Shown here: positions 31,027 to 38,534 of the stretch, in pieces
Numbering within the stretch: position 1 is the stretch's first letter
Layout: every line of letters starts with the position of its first letter
Origin: Ramlibacter sp.
GTDB taxonomy: Bacteria > Pseudomonadota > Gammaproteobacteria > Burkholderiales > Burkholderiaceae_C
Reading direction: 5' to 3'
Length of the DNA: 38,534 bases
Assembly: GCA_019449555.1 (NCBI GenBank)
Contig: JAGRPN010000433.1
Coordinates: forward strand, 1 to 38,534
Translations under genes and position numbers: made by a program
The notes under the pieces: model-generated
Told to the model about the DNA's origin: nothing
What the model saw: only the letters and a program-made list of their open reading frames with translations
The model's database searches: none

Positions 31027-31752
31027 CTACACTCCGCGATAGCGCACGGCGGGATCGACCCCGAGGTCGGCGCGCAATTGGGTGGTGTTCCACTCGCGCA
31101 CGCGCCGCGAGATTTCGCTGGCCGGATCGTTGAGGTCGCCGAACACGATCGCGTCGTGGCCGGCCTTCGCGCACGCTTCGGCGCAGGCCGTCACCTTCTG
31201 GCCGCTGTCCAGCCGATGCACACACATCGTGCAGCCTTCCACGCAGCCTTTGCCGCGCGGCACGTCGGGCTGCTGGCTGTCCAGCGGTTCGTGCACGAAG
31301 GAGCGCGCCTTGTAGGGGCAGGCCATCATGCAATAGCGGCAGCCGATGCAGGCGTGGCGATCCACCAGCACGATGCCGTCGGCGCGCTTGAACGAGGCGC
31401 CGGTCGGGCAGACGTCGACACAGGGCGGCTCGGCGCAGTGCTGGCACATCACCGGGGCCGATGCGGTGCGGCCGGTGCGGATTTCCCGGATCTCGATCTT
31501 GCGTACCCACTGCGCGTCGGTGGGGCGCGTGCCATCGGGCAGGCCGTTTTCCGTGCGGCAGGCCTTGACGCAATCGTCGCAGCCCGGCGCGCACTTCGTC
31601 GCGTCGATCAGCATGCCCCAGCGAACGCCCGGCTTCAGCGCCACCTGCGGCGTCTCGGCACGCGCGATCTCGATCAGCCGCACCCCAGGCGCGAGCACGA
31701 TCCCGCCCAACCCCGCGGCGGCGACGGCGAGAAAGCCGCGGCGTCCGCTCAC
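31027..31752 (-). CDS. dsrO: DsrO: Tat-exported iron-sulfur protein
   Basis: A 241-residue periplasmic iron-sulfur subunit. The N terminus GRRGFLAVAAAGLGGIVLA with R4-R5 is a Tat signal, with cleavage likely after ARA near residue 32. Several cysteine groups follow (CAPGCDDCVKAC; CQHCAEPPCVDVCP; CIGCRYCMMACP; CVEGCTMC), fitting multiple [4Fe-4S] clusters. In DsrMKJOP it hands electrons between DsrJ and DsrP. The GTG at 31752 overlaps the dsrJ stop (GTGA), so the start is well fixed. Confidence 0.92.
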   Translation of the reverse strand: MSGRRGFLAVAAAGLGGIVLAPGVRLIEIARAETPQVALKPGVRWGMLIDATKCAPGCDDCVKACRTENGLPDGTRPTDAQWVRKIEIREIRTGRTASAPVMCQHCAEPPCVDVCPTGASFKRADGIVLVDRHACIGCRYCMMACPYKARSFVHEPLDSQQPDVPRGKGCVEGCTMCVHRLDSGQKVTACAEACAKAGHDAIVFGDLNDPASEISRRVREWNTTQLRADLGVDPAVRYRGV

Positions 31753-32135
31753 TTGGCAGCTCCAGCGAGGCGGACGGCGCCGGTCGCCTTCGCAATCCCC
31801 GCGCCCCCCGGCTTCGATGCGTGGCATTCGAAGCAGTCGATCTTCACCGCCGCGTAACTGTGGCAGCTCACGCAGAAATCGGTCTGCGCCTGGGCGACGC
31901 TGCCGGTCTCGCGGCCGGCGTGGCATTCGACGCAGCCCTTGAGACTGAACTTGCCGGCGCGCATGCCGGCGTGGACCGTGTCGTCGCGCTGGTGCTTCAT
32001 CAGGTCCATGTGGTTGCGCCGCATGAACGCCGGGTCGGCGACGCATTGCGCCCCCTTCGTCGCGCGCTCGATCACGGGCTGCGCGGCGGCAGCCGTGGCG
32101 GCGAGCAGGCAGGCGAGGACGAGCGCAGCGCGCAC
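31749..32135 (-). CDS. dsrJ: DsrJ: periplasmic triheme cytochrome c
   Basis: A 128-residue cytochrome with three CxxCH haem sites: C68-VE-CH (to H72), C88-VS-CH (to H92) and C101-FE-CH (to H105). C31 in GAQCVADPAF is the cysteine known to serve as an unusual axial ligand to one haem in DsrJ. A hydrophobic N terminus (residues 1-19) serves as signal or anchor. The GTG at 32135 follows GGGAG by about eight bases, two bases after the dsrL stop. It likely receives electrons from periplasmic sulfur compounds for DsrMKJOP. Confidence 0.92.
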   Translation of the reverse strand: MRAALVLACLLAATAAAAQPVIERATKGAQCVADPAFMRRNHMDLMKHQRDDTVHAGMRAGKFSLKGCVECHAGRETGSVAQAQTDFCVSCHSYAAVKIDCFECHASKPGGAGIAKATGAVRLAGAAK

Positions 32136-32137
32136 GC

Positions 32138-34096
32138 CTACTCTCCCAATCCCATCTGGATGTAGCCGGTCGGACACACGTCCTTGCAGATGTGGCAGCC
32201 CACGCACTTGCTGTAGTCGGTATCCACGTAGCGGCCGGTGGTGGCCTTGGACTTGGGCACCTTGAACACCGCCGTCTGCGGGCAGTACACGACGCAGTTG
32301 TCGCACTCGAAGCACTGGCCGCAGCTCATGCATCGTTTCGCTTCGGCTTGCGCTTGCGCTTCCAGCAGCGGCAGCATCCGCTCCTCGAAGTTATCCAGTG
32401 CCTCTTCTTTCGTCAGCGTGAGCACCTTGCGCCGGTTGCGCGGCGTGTACTGGAAGTGGCCCAGGAACAGCTCGGTGCTGGGGATCACGTACCGCTCCGA
32501 GCGGTTCTCGTAGTTGTGGATCGCGCCGGCGCTGCGGTCGGTGCCGCGCAGCGGCGCGTTGATCGTCTCGGTCGGCAGGCCCTTTTCCACGATCTTGCGC
32601 ACCAGGTCGAAGCTGTGCACGTCGATCTTCGGCCGCTTGTCGAGCGCCTCGCTGCGCAGGTGGCGATCGATCCCGTCGGCGGCGATCGCGCCGTGGCCGA
32701 TCGCCGTCGTGAGCAGGTGCGGCCGCACCACGTCGCCGCCGACGAACATGCCCGGCTGGCCCTGCACCTGGTAGTTCCTGTCCGCGCTGATGCCGCCCTT
32801 GCCGTTGTTGAGACTTTCCAGGCCGCTGAAGTCCACCGCCTGGCCGATCGCCGAAACGATCAGGTCGGCCTCGATGTCCTCTTCGGTGCCCGGGACGGCC
32901 TTGATTTCCAGCCGGCCGCCGGCGAGCTTGGCCTCGCACTGCGCCACGCGCAGCGCCGTGGCGCGGCCCGAAGCGTCGCGGATCACCGCCACCGGTGTCA
33001 GCCCGCCGCGAATCGCGATGCCCTCGGCCATCGCCTGCTCGATCTCGTGCTTGTTGGCCTGCATCTTGTCGATAACGAACACCGAGGTCAGCGTCACTTC
33101 GGCGCCCTGCCGCGCCGAGAGCGACGCGGCGTCGTGCGCGGCATGGCCGGCGATCACGCGCTCGGGCAGGTCGCTTTCATGCACATGCTCGATATGGCCC
33201 AGGCGGCGAGCGACCGTGGCCACGTCGATCGACGTGTCGCCGCCACCTACCACCACCACGCGCTTGCCGACATAGCGCATGCGTCCGTCGTTGAAGGCCT
33301 TGAGGAAGGCGGTGGCCGTGACGCAGTTCGGCGCATCGGCGCCCTCCACGGGCAGCGCCCGCCCGGCCTGGGCGCCCAGGCCCAGGAACACGGCGTCGAA
33401 CTGGGAGCGCAACTGCTCCAGCGTCACGTCGGTGCCGATGCGGCAGTTCATCCGCGCCTGCACGCCCAGGTCGAGGATGCGCTGGATCTCCGCGTCGAGC
33501 ACCTGGCGCGGCGTGCGAAAGCCCGGGATGCCGTAGCGCATCATGCCGCCGAGCTCGGCGCGCTCGTCGAAGATGGTGACGGCATGGCCCTTGCGCGCCA
33601 GCTGGTAGGCCGCCGACAGGCCGGCCGGCCCGCCGCCGATCACCGCCACCTTCTTGCCGGTGCGTTCGCTGGGCTGCGGGAACGCCAGTTTGTGCTCGAT
33701 CGCCCACTCACCCAGGAAATGCTCGACCGAGTTGATACCGACGTAATCCTCCACTTCGTTGCGGTTGCAGCCCGACTCGCAGGGCGCCGGGCAGACGCGG
33801 CCCATCACCGACGGCAGCGGGTTGGCCTCGGTGAGCCGGCGCCACGCGTACTCCTGCCAGGCCATGCCGGCCGGCGGCTTCTCGATGCCGCGCACGATGT
33901 TGAGGTAGCCGCGGATATCCTCGCCCGACGGGCAGCTGCCCTGGCAGGGCGGCGTGCTCTGCACGTAGGTCGGGCACTTGTGCGAATGGTCGGCGTCGAA
34001 GATCTCTTCCTGCCAGGCGCGCGGCTTGTGGTCGCCGTCCTTGAAGCGGCGGAAGGTGAGCGGGCGGGCCTGGACGTTCTCAGGGATGGCTGACAT
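32138..34096 (-). CDS. dsrL: DsrL: NAD(P)H-linked FAD/iron-sulfur oxidoreductase
   Basis: A 652-residue cytoplasmic flavoprotein related to the small subunit of glutamate synthase. An N-terminal cysteine-rich segment (CPTYVQSTPPCQGSCPSGED; CPAPCESGC) binds iron-sulfur clusters, then comes the FAD site VIGGGPAGLSAAYQL (about 150-165), an NAD(P) site VVVGGGDTSIDVATVARR, and a C-terminal two-cluster ferredoxin (CMSCGQCFECDNC; CVGCHICKDVCP). DsrL is required for sulfur oxidation through reverse DsrAB and acts as NAD(P):DsrAB electron partner, so its presence marks the oxidative Dsr type. The ATG at 34096 is 17 bases inside the end of sqr, so translation is coupled. Confidence 0.93.
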   Translation of the reverse strand: MSAIPENVQARPLTFRRFKDGDHKPRAWQEEIFDADHSHKCPTYVQSTPPCQGSCPSGEDIRGYLNIVRGIEKPPAGMAWQEYAWRRLTEANPLPSVMGRVCPAPCESGCNRNEVEDYVGINSVEHFLGEWAIEHKLAFPQPSERTGKKVAVIGGGPAGLSAAYQLARKGHAVTIFDERAELGGMMRYGIPGFRTPRQVLDAEIQRILDLGVQARMNCRIGTDVTLEQLRSQFDAVFLGLGAQAGRALPVEGADAPNCVTATAFLKAFNDGRMRYVGKRVVVVGGGDTSIDVATVARRLGHIEHVHESDLPERVIAGHAAHDAASLSARQGAEVTLTSVFVIDKMQANKHEIEQAMAEGIAIRGGLTPVAVIRDASGRATALRVAQCEAKLAGGRLEIKAVPGTEEDIEADLIVSAIGQAVDFSGLESLNNGKGGISADRNYQVQGQPGMFVGGDVVRPHLLTTAIGHGAIAADGIDRHLRSEALDKRPKIDVHSFDLVRKIVEKGLPTETINAPLRGTDRSAGAIHNYENRSERYVIPSTELFLGHFQYTPRNRRKVLTLTKEEALDNFEERMLPLLEAQAQAEAKRCMSCGQCFECDNCVVYCPQTAVFKVPKSKATTGRYVDTDYSKCVGCHICKDVCPTGYIQMGLGE

Positions 34097-35447
34097 GGGT
34101 GGGTTCCTGTTCGGTGGGTCGGGCCGCGGCCGTGACCGCCGGCTGGGCGAGCACTGGCGCCGGGCCAGGCCCGTGCTTGATGACACGCACGATGCCCAGT
34201 GCCTTGAGGATGTACTTCTCGTAGATCGGCTCGGAGGTGCCGGTCCTGAGCTTGCGCATGAAGTACTTCTCGTACGCGATCTTGGCGAAGTGCACCCATT
34301 TGCCTTTCTTGAACCAGTTCACGTTGCGCGGCGGGATCTGCGGCAAGGCCACGAACGCCATGCCGTTGTCGCCCATGTCGGCCAGGCAGATCGCGTTCCA
34401 GGTGCCCTTGGTGCTGGCGGTGCTGCCGTTCAGTTCGTCGGCAATGTTGTGCACGATCGCCGTGACCATCGTCTCGATCATGTAGCCGGTCTTCGGGGCG
34501 CCCGTCGCCACCGGCGTCGCCTCCACCGGCGGGATCGCCACGCACACACCCGCGGAAAAGATGTTCTTGTAGGCCTTGCTGCGCTGGTAGTCGTCGATCA
34601 GCACGAAGCCGCGCGGATTGCACAGGTTGGGCACCGCCGCCACCGCGTCCACGCCCTTGAAGGCCGGCAGCATCATCGACAGCTTGAACGGGATTTCGTG
34701 CTCCTTGAACACCTGCCCCAGGTCGTCGAGCTGCGTGACGAACAGCTTGTTCGGTTCCACCTTCGTCGTCTTGGCGTTGGTGATCCACTTGATGTCGTGG
34801 TTGCGAAACTCCGACTCCAGCAGCGACTTGGAGTCGCCCACGCCGCCCAGGCCCAGGTGGCCGATGTAGGGCTCTCTGGTGACGAAGGTGATCGGCACCT
34901 TGTGGCGCAATTTCCTGCGGCGCAGGTCAGTGTCGAGGATGAACGCGAACTCGTACGCCGGCCCGAAGCAGCTCGCACCGGGCATGGCACCGACCACCAC
35001 CGGGCCGGGGTTCTTCAGGAATTCCTGGTAGTCGGCCCAGAAGGCTTCGGCATGCCCGACGGCGCACACCGAATGGGTGTGGCCGCCGTGCGGCCCCGAT
35101 CCGGGGACTTCGGCGAAGCTGAGCTTGGGCCCGGTCGTGATGACGAGGTAGTCGTAGTCCAGCGTCTCGCCGCCTTCCAGCACGAGGCGGCTGGCGTCGG
35201 CGTCGATCTTCTCGGCCGCCTTGGCGACGAACCCGACGCCCTTGCGCTCCAATAGCGGCGCGATCTGCATCACCACCTCCTCGCGCTTGCGCCAGCCCAC
35301 GGCCAGCCAGGGATTGGAGGGCACGAACTGGAAATAGTCGAGCGCGTTGACGACGGTGATCCTGTGCTGCTTGGGCAGCATGTCGCGCATTTCGATGGCG
35401 CAGGGCATGCCGCCGATGCCGGCGCCGAGGATGACGATGTGGGCCAT
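34080..35447 (-). CDS. sqr: Sulfide:quinone oxidoreductase, inside the dsr operon
   Basis: A 455-residue membrane-associated flavoprotein. The N-terminal FAD motif is GAGIGG (9-14). Cysteines C128, C160 and C354 (in ICLADMGD) sit where Acidithiobacillus SQR has catalytic C128, C160 and C356; two further cysteines (C276, C302) flank the flavin region. This supports oxidation of sulfide to sulfane sulfur with quinone as acceptor. The C-terminal ~40 residues (proline/alanine-rich) are an extension of unclear function. It sits between dsrK (27-bp gap) and dsrL (17-bp overlap); in the classical order dsrK and dsrL are adjacent. A related flavocytochrome subunit is the main alternative. Confidence 0.85.
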   Translation of the reverse strand: MAHIVILGAGIGGMPCAIEMRDMLPKQHRITVVNALDYFQFVPSNPWLAVGWRKREEVVMQIAPLLERKGVGFVAKAAEKIDADASRLVLEGGETLDYDYLVITTGPKLSFAEVPGSGPHGGHTHSVCAVGHAEAFWADYQEFLKNPGPVVVGAMPGASCFGPAYEFAFILDTDLRRRKLRHKVPITFVTREPYIGHLGLGGVGDSKSLLESEFRNHDIKWITNAKTTKVEPNKLFVTQLDDLGQVFKEHEIPFKLSMMLPAFKGVDAVAAVPNLCNPRGFVLIDDYQRSKAYKNIFSAGVCVAIPPVEATPVATGAPKTGYMIETMVTAIVHNIADELNGSTASTKGTWNAICLADMGDNGMAFVALPQIPPRNVNWFKKGKWVHFAKIAYEKYFMRKLRTGTSEPIYEKYILKALGIVRVIKHGPGPAPVLAQPAVTAAARPTEQEPTHVSHP

Positions 35448-35474
35448 GGGGTGCCTCGCTCTCTGTCTGTCGAT

Positions 35475-36971
35475 TCAATGTGGCTCGCCGAGCCGGATAG
35501 CCTTGCTCACCAGCTGGTGCACGCCCCCGACCATGCTCATGTCGAAGCCGTAGTAGGGCAGCACCTTGCTGAACTGCGCCTTGCAGATCGCGCAGATCGT
35601 GGCCATGAAATTGACGCCGTGCTGGTCCACGACGTTCTTGAGCGCTTCCATGCGGGGCAGCGCGCCCTTGACGCGCAGCTCCAGCAGGTCGTCGGTGAGC
35701 AGGCCGCCGCCGCCACCGCAGCAGAAGGTGCTCTCGTGGATGGTCTCCGGCGCCATGTCGTGGAACCGGTTGGCCACCGCCTTGATGATCTCGCGCGGGA
35801 TGATGAACTGCCCGCCGGGCATGCTGCCCATGCGCGAAGCGCGCGCGACGTTGCACGAATCGTGGAAGGTGATGATGCGGTCGTCGTTCCTTTCCTTGTC
35901 GAACTTCAGCGCCCCCCGCCCGATGAGGTCGTGGGTGAATTCGCAGATGTGCTGCGGCACGGGGTAGCGCGGATCGAGCCAGTCGAACGGGCCGATCAGC
36001 GTGTTCCAGAAGCTGTAGGCGACGCGCCACGCATGACCGCATTCGCCGATGACGATGCGCTTGACGCCCAGCCGCTGCGCCTCTTCCTTCACCCGCAGGG
36101 AGATCTTGCGCATCTGCTCGTAGTTGCCGATGAAGAGCGCGAAATTCGCCGCCTCGCTCGCCCTGGAGCTGAGCGTCCACGAGATGCCGGCCGCATGGAA
36201 CACCTTGGCGTAGCCGATCAGGCTTTCCACATGGGGTTCGGAGAAGAAATCGGCCGAGGGCGTGATCAACAGCACCTCGGCGCCTTCGACATCCAACGGG
36301 AAGCGCACGTCGATGCCGGTGTCTTCCTTCGTGTCCTCTTCCAGGCCCGCCAGCGTGTCGGCCAGCGCCGGCTCCGGGATGCCCAGGTTGTTGCCGAGGC
36401 GGTGGACCTTGCCGATGATCTCGTTGGCGTACTTCTGCCCCAGGCCGACCGAGTCCATGATCTCGCGCGCCGCCATCGTGATCTCGGCGGTGTCGATGCC
36501 GTAAGGGCAGAACACCGAACAGCGCCGGCATTCGGAGCACTGGTTGTAGTAGCTCCACCATTGGTCGAGCACGTCCTTGCTCATGTCGACCGCGCCCACC
36601 AGTTTCGGGAAGTGCTTGCCCGCGAACGTGAAATAGCGCCGGTACACCGCGCGCATCAGGTCCTGCCGGGCGACCGGCATGTTCTTCGGGTCGCCCGTGC
36701 CCAGGAAATAGTGGCACTTGTCGGAGCAGGCGCCGCAGTGCACGCACGTGTCCATATAGACGCGCAGCGACCGGTACTTGTCCAGCAGCTCGCCCATCCT
36801 GGCGACGGCGCGCTGCTCCCAGCCTTCCACCAGCTCGCCGGGAAAACCGATCGCGCCCTGGATCGCCGGCGATGCCACGAAGGGCTTGCTGTGAGCCATG
36901 GCGCCCACGGCGACGAGCGGGATCACCGGGTACGGCTTGAGCCGGGGCGTGTCGAAGGTTGCGGCGGCCAA
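35475..36971 (-). CDS. dsrK: DsrK: HdrD-like iron-sulfur subunit
   Basis: A 498-residue cytoplasmic subunit of DsrMKJOP related to heterodisulfide reductase HdrD. Two [4Fe-4S] motifs are present: C76-VH-C79-GA-C82-SDK-C86 and CSECRRCSVFCP. CCG-type segments (FCCGGGGG and the earlier HDSCN) hold the catalytic cluster thought to act on the DsrC disulfide or trisulfide. I chose the TTG at 36971, with AAGGA upstream and a 13-bp gap from dsrM; an ATG at 36899 would drop 24 residues, including the conserved-looking LKPYPVIPL. DsrC is encoded just upstream, as its substrate. Confidence 0.93.
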   Translation of the reverse strand: MAAATFDTPRLKPYPVIPLVAVGAMAHSKPFVASPAIQGAIGFPGELVEGWEQRAVARMGELLDKYRSLRVYMDTCVHCGACSDKCHYFLGTGDPKNMPVARQDLMRAVYRRYFTFAGKHFPKLVGAVDMSKDVLDQWWSYYNQCSECRRCSVFCPYGIDTAEITMAAREIMDSVGLGQKYANEIIGKVHRLGNNLGIPEPALADTLAGLEEDTKEDTGIDVRFPLDVEGAEVLLITPSADFFSEPHVESLIGYAKVFHAAGISWTLSSRASEAANFALFIGNYEQMRKISLRVKEEAQRLGVKRIVIGECGHAWRVAYSFWNTLIGPFDWLDPRYPVPQHICEFTHDLIGRGALKFDKERNDDRIITFHDSCNVARASRMGSMPGGQFIIPREIIKAVANRFHDMAPETIHESTFCCGGGGGLLTDDLLELRVKGALPRMEALKNVVDQHGVNFMATICAICKAQFSKVLPYYGFDMSMVGGVHQLVSKAIRLGEPH

Positions 36972-36984
36972 GTCGGCGTCCTTC

Positions 36985-37719
36985 TCAGGCGCGGCGTTCC
37001 AGGCCCGCGGCCCAGGGCGCCAGGTGCCGCTGGTCGCGCGCGGTGTCGGCCTGGTTGCGCGTGGGGCTGAAGAACAGGCCCGGCCCGTGCATCAGTTTGC
37101 TGATCGGGAAGACGATCATCAGCAGCGCCACCAGGGCCAGGTGGATCAATAGCGGCGCATCGGCCGGCAGCGGCTGCAGGTCGAAGCGCATCAGCCCGAG
37201 CGCGAAGGCTTTCACCGCGACGATGTCGGTGTGGTTCACGAACCGCATCGCCAGGCCGCTCGCCCCGATGGCCAGCAGCAGCGCCAGGTGCAGATGATCC
37301 GACGGCGTGGAGATATAGCGCACCCGGTCCACCAGCCAGCGGCGGGCCCACAAGCCCGCCAGCCCCAGCACCATCGCGATGCCGGCATAGGCGCCCAGAG
37401 GCTGGACCAGCACGATCGGCGGCCACACCGGCTGCTGGAAATAGCGCAGGTGCCGCAGCAGCACCAGCAGCAGCGCCGCGTGGAAAGTCCAGCCGAAGAT
37501 CCAGGTCCATTTGCTCGAGCGGAACAGGCTTTCGAAGAACACGACTTCGCGGGCGAGGCGCAGCGCGACGCCGGCATTGGTCGTCGGCGCCGGCGTGGTC
37601 GGGATCTTCAGCGGGGCGGGCGTGCGCACATAGCCGCGGATCTTCAGCGCGACGCCGACGACCAGCACTGCCACCGACAGGTACAGCAGGGCCGCGTAGA
37701 TGACGGCGAGTGCGGACAT
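36985..37719 (-). CDS. dsrM: DsrM: NarI-like membrane cytochrome b
   Basis: A 244-residue integral membrane protein with about five helices, related to the cytochrome b subunit NarI of nitrate reductase and HdrE. It should bind haem b (histidines in WTFHAALLLVLLRHLRYF and in the SDHLHLALLL region) and link DsrK to the quinone pool. The first helix is at about residues 5-25. It follows dsrC by 41 bp and precedes dsrK by 13 bp. Confidence 0.9.
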   Translation of the reverse strand: MSALAVIYAALLYLSVAVLVVGVALKIRGYVRTPAPLKIPTTPAPTTNAGVALRLAREVVFFESLFRSSKWTWIFGWTFHAALLLVLLRHLRYFQQPVWPPIVLVQPLGAYAGIAMVLGLAGLWARRWLVDRVRYISTPSDHLHLALLLAIGASGLAMRFVNHTDIVAVKAFALGLMRFDLQPLPADAPLLIHLALVALLMIVFPISKLMHGPGLFFSPTRNQADTARDQRHLAPWAAGLERRA

Positions 37720-37760
37720 GGCGCGCGACGCTTTGCCGGAGCCGGTGGTGCCGCCGCGGG

Positions 37761-38093
37761 TCAGACGCAGCCGGTCGGCTTGGGCAGGCCCGCGATCTTG
37801 CAGGCCTGCTTGGCCGGGCCGTACGGGAACAGCTCGTACAGGTACTTGCTGTTGCCCTTGTCCGGCCCGAGCTGCTTGCCGATCGCCTTGGTCAGCACGC
37901 GCACCGCCGGGGCGATCTGGTACTCGCTGTAGTAGTCGCGCAGGAAGTTGACGACCTCCCAGTGGTTGGGCGTCATGTCGACGTTCTCCGCTTTCGCGAT
38001 CAGGTTGGCGAGCTGCTCGTTCCAGTCGGAGAGGTTGACCAGATAACCTTCCTCGTCGGTTTCGTAGCTGGAGCCGTTGATTTCGATGGGCAT
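37761..38093 (-). CDS. dsrC: DsrC: sulfur-carrier protein with both catalytic cysteines
   Basis: A 110-residue carrier protein that holds sulfur as persulfide and, with DsrAB, as a trisulfide between its two C-terminal cysteines. Both are present: C98 and C109, in CKIAGLPKPTGCV, ten residues apart, with the last cysteine next to the C-terminal valine. The ATG at 38093 has an AGGAGA site upstream. It is the substrate of DsrEFH transfer and of DsrK, encoded on either side. Confidence 0.95.
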   Translation of the reverse strand: MPIEINGSSYETDEEGYLVNLSDWNEQLANLIAKAENVDMTPNHWEVVNFLRDYYSEYQIAPAVRVLTKAIGKQLGPDKGNSKYLYELFPYGPAKQACKIAGLPKPTGCV

Positions 38094-38112
38094 GGGTTTC
38101 TCCTGAGATGGC

Positions 38113-38412
38113 TCAAAGCCAGGATTGGGTGGTGGAATGGCCGGCGACGAGGTCGACGAAGCCGGGATAATCGACGGGCTCGACGCCGCCCGCGCGATGC
38201 GCGGCCATGCCGCGCGCCTCGAGGTCGGGCAGCAGGACACAGAGCTTCAGCCGGCCCAGCGCCTCGCGCAAGCCGCAGCTGTCGGCGCCGGCGGCGGTCG
38301 CCGCGTACACGGCATCCTCGATCAGCAGCACGGTGTGGCCGTCCTGTGCCACGCGCAGGCAGCTTTGCAGCGCCAAGGACTGTTGCGGTGACTTGTTGAC
38401 GATGTGCAGCAT
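38113..38412 (-). CDS. dsrH: DsrH (TusB-like) sulfur-relay subunit
   Basis: A 99-residue protein of the DsrH/TusB family, starting MLHIVNKSPQQSLALQSC. C18 is at the position of the conserved cysteine of DsrH (C20 in Allochromatium); C46 and C58 are additional. It forms the DsrE2F2H2 hexamer with DsrE and DsrF and passes sulfane sulfur to DsrC, encoded 19 bp downstream. The W-L C terminus is typical. Confidence 0.9.
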   Translation of the reverse strand: MLHIVNKSPQQSLALQSCLRVAQDGHTVLLIEDAVYAATAAGADSCGLREALGRLKLCVLLPDLEARGMAAHRAGGVEPVDYPGFVDLVAGHSTTQSWL

Positions 38413-38421
38413 GGTGGCGTC

Positions 38422-38534
38422 CTAGAAAGAGAGAACCACGTCCTGCGACGCCATCAGCTCACCCAGCTCCGCGCTGGAGAGCACCGCCACCGGCACCATC
38501 AGGTCGTCCTCGTCCAGCCCGCGTCGCTCGAGCG
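38422..38534 (-). CDS. dsrF: DsrF (TusC-like) sulfur-relay subunit, C-terminal end
   Basis: The frame runs in from the right edge and shows the last ~37 residues, ending GLDEDDLMVPVAVLSSAELG ... DVVLSF. This tail is typical of DsrF, and the position directly before dsrH (9-bp gap) agrees. dsrE and probably dsrAB should follow beyond the edge in the upstream direction. Confidence 0.85.
   Translation of the reverse strand, partial: LERRGLDEDDLMVPVAVLSSAELGELMASQDVVLSF

Overview
The window is a GC-rich stretch of a bacterial chromosome, most likely a betaproteobacterium of the Burkholderiales. That placement rests on protein style, codon use and remembered gene neighbourhoods (PHP - EamA - YciO - site-2 protease - trpS), not on a search. 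No rRNA, tRNA or CRISPR array was recognised.

1-4411 is housekeeping on the + strand: the end of a PHP-domain phosphatase/nuclease, an EamA transporter, a YciO protein, an M50 protease and trpS. A ~270-bp MITE-like element with 25-bp terminal inverted repeats sits between the last two. 4476-12990 is signalling and stress: an orphan LuxR-type regulator tail-to-tail with a sensor kinase, a single-domain receiver, a PRC-barrel protein, a large hybrid kinase and an NtrC-type sigma54 activator. Directly downstream of the activator lies a near-consensus sigma54 promoter in front of a KGG-repeat stress protein. A 15-codon leader coupled to a small hypothetical gene follows.

13008-38534 is dominated by sulfur oxidation. 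The leftward soe operon encodes a CMD-Rieske fusion, an outer-membrane FadL-type channel and SoeABC (cytoplasmic sulfite to sulfate, electrons to quinone). A NarX/NarL-like pair with a four-cysteine GAF sensor diverges from it. Next come an ArsR-rhodanese regulator, an ETHE1-type persulfide dioxygenase and an MFS transporter, facing a DsrE-like protein and a cysteine desulfurase across a spacer that holds two matching operator-like sites. From 26846 to the right edge runs a reverse-dissimilatory sulfite reductase (rDsr) operon, transcribed leftward: dsrF(partial)-H-C-M-K-[sqr]-L-J-O-P-N, then a cysteine-less DsrC paralogue, an IscA/DsrR-like gene and cobA. dsrE and dsrAB, if present, lie beyond the right edge.

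Together the genes outline a route from sulfide to sulfate. Sqr oxidises sulfide to sulfane sulfur. DsrEFH, DsrC and the DsrE/desulfurase pair would relay sulfur to the rDsr enzyme. DsrL and DsrMKJOP handle the electrons, and CobA supplies a sirohaem precursor. The persulfide dioxygenase gives a second source of sulfite, and SoeABC finishes to sulfate. No aprAB/sat genes are visible, so sulfite oxidation here appears to rely on Soe. The points most worth a second look are sqr inside the dsr operon, the FadL channel coupled to soeA, the CMD-Rieske fusion, the paired operator sites and the sigma54 promoter.
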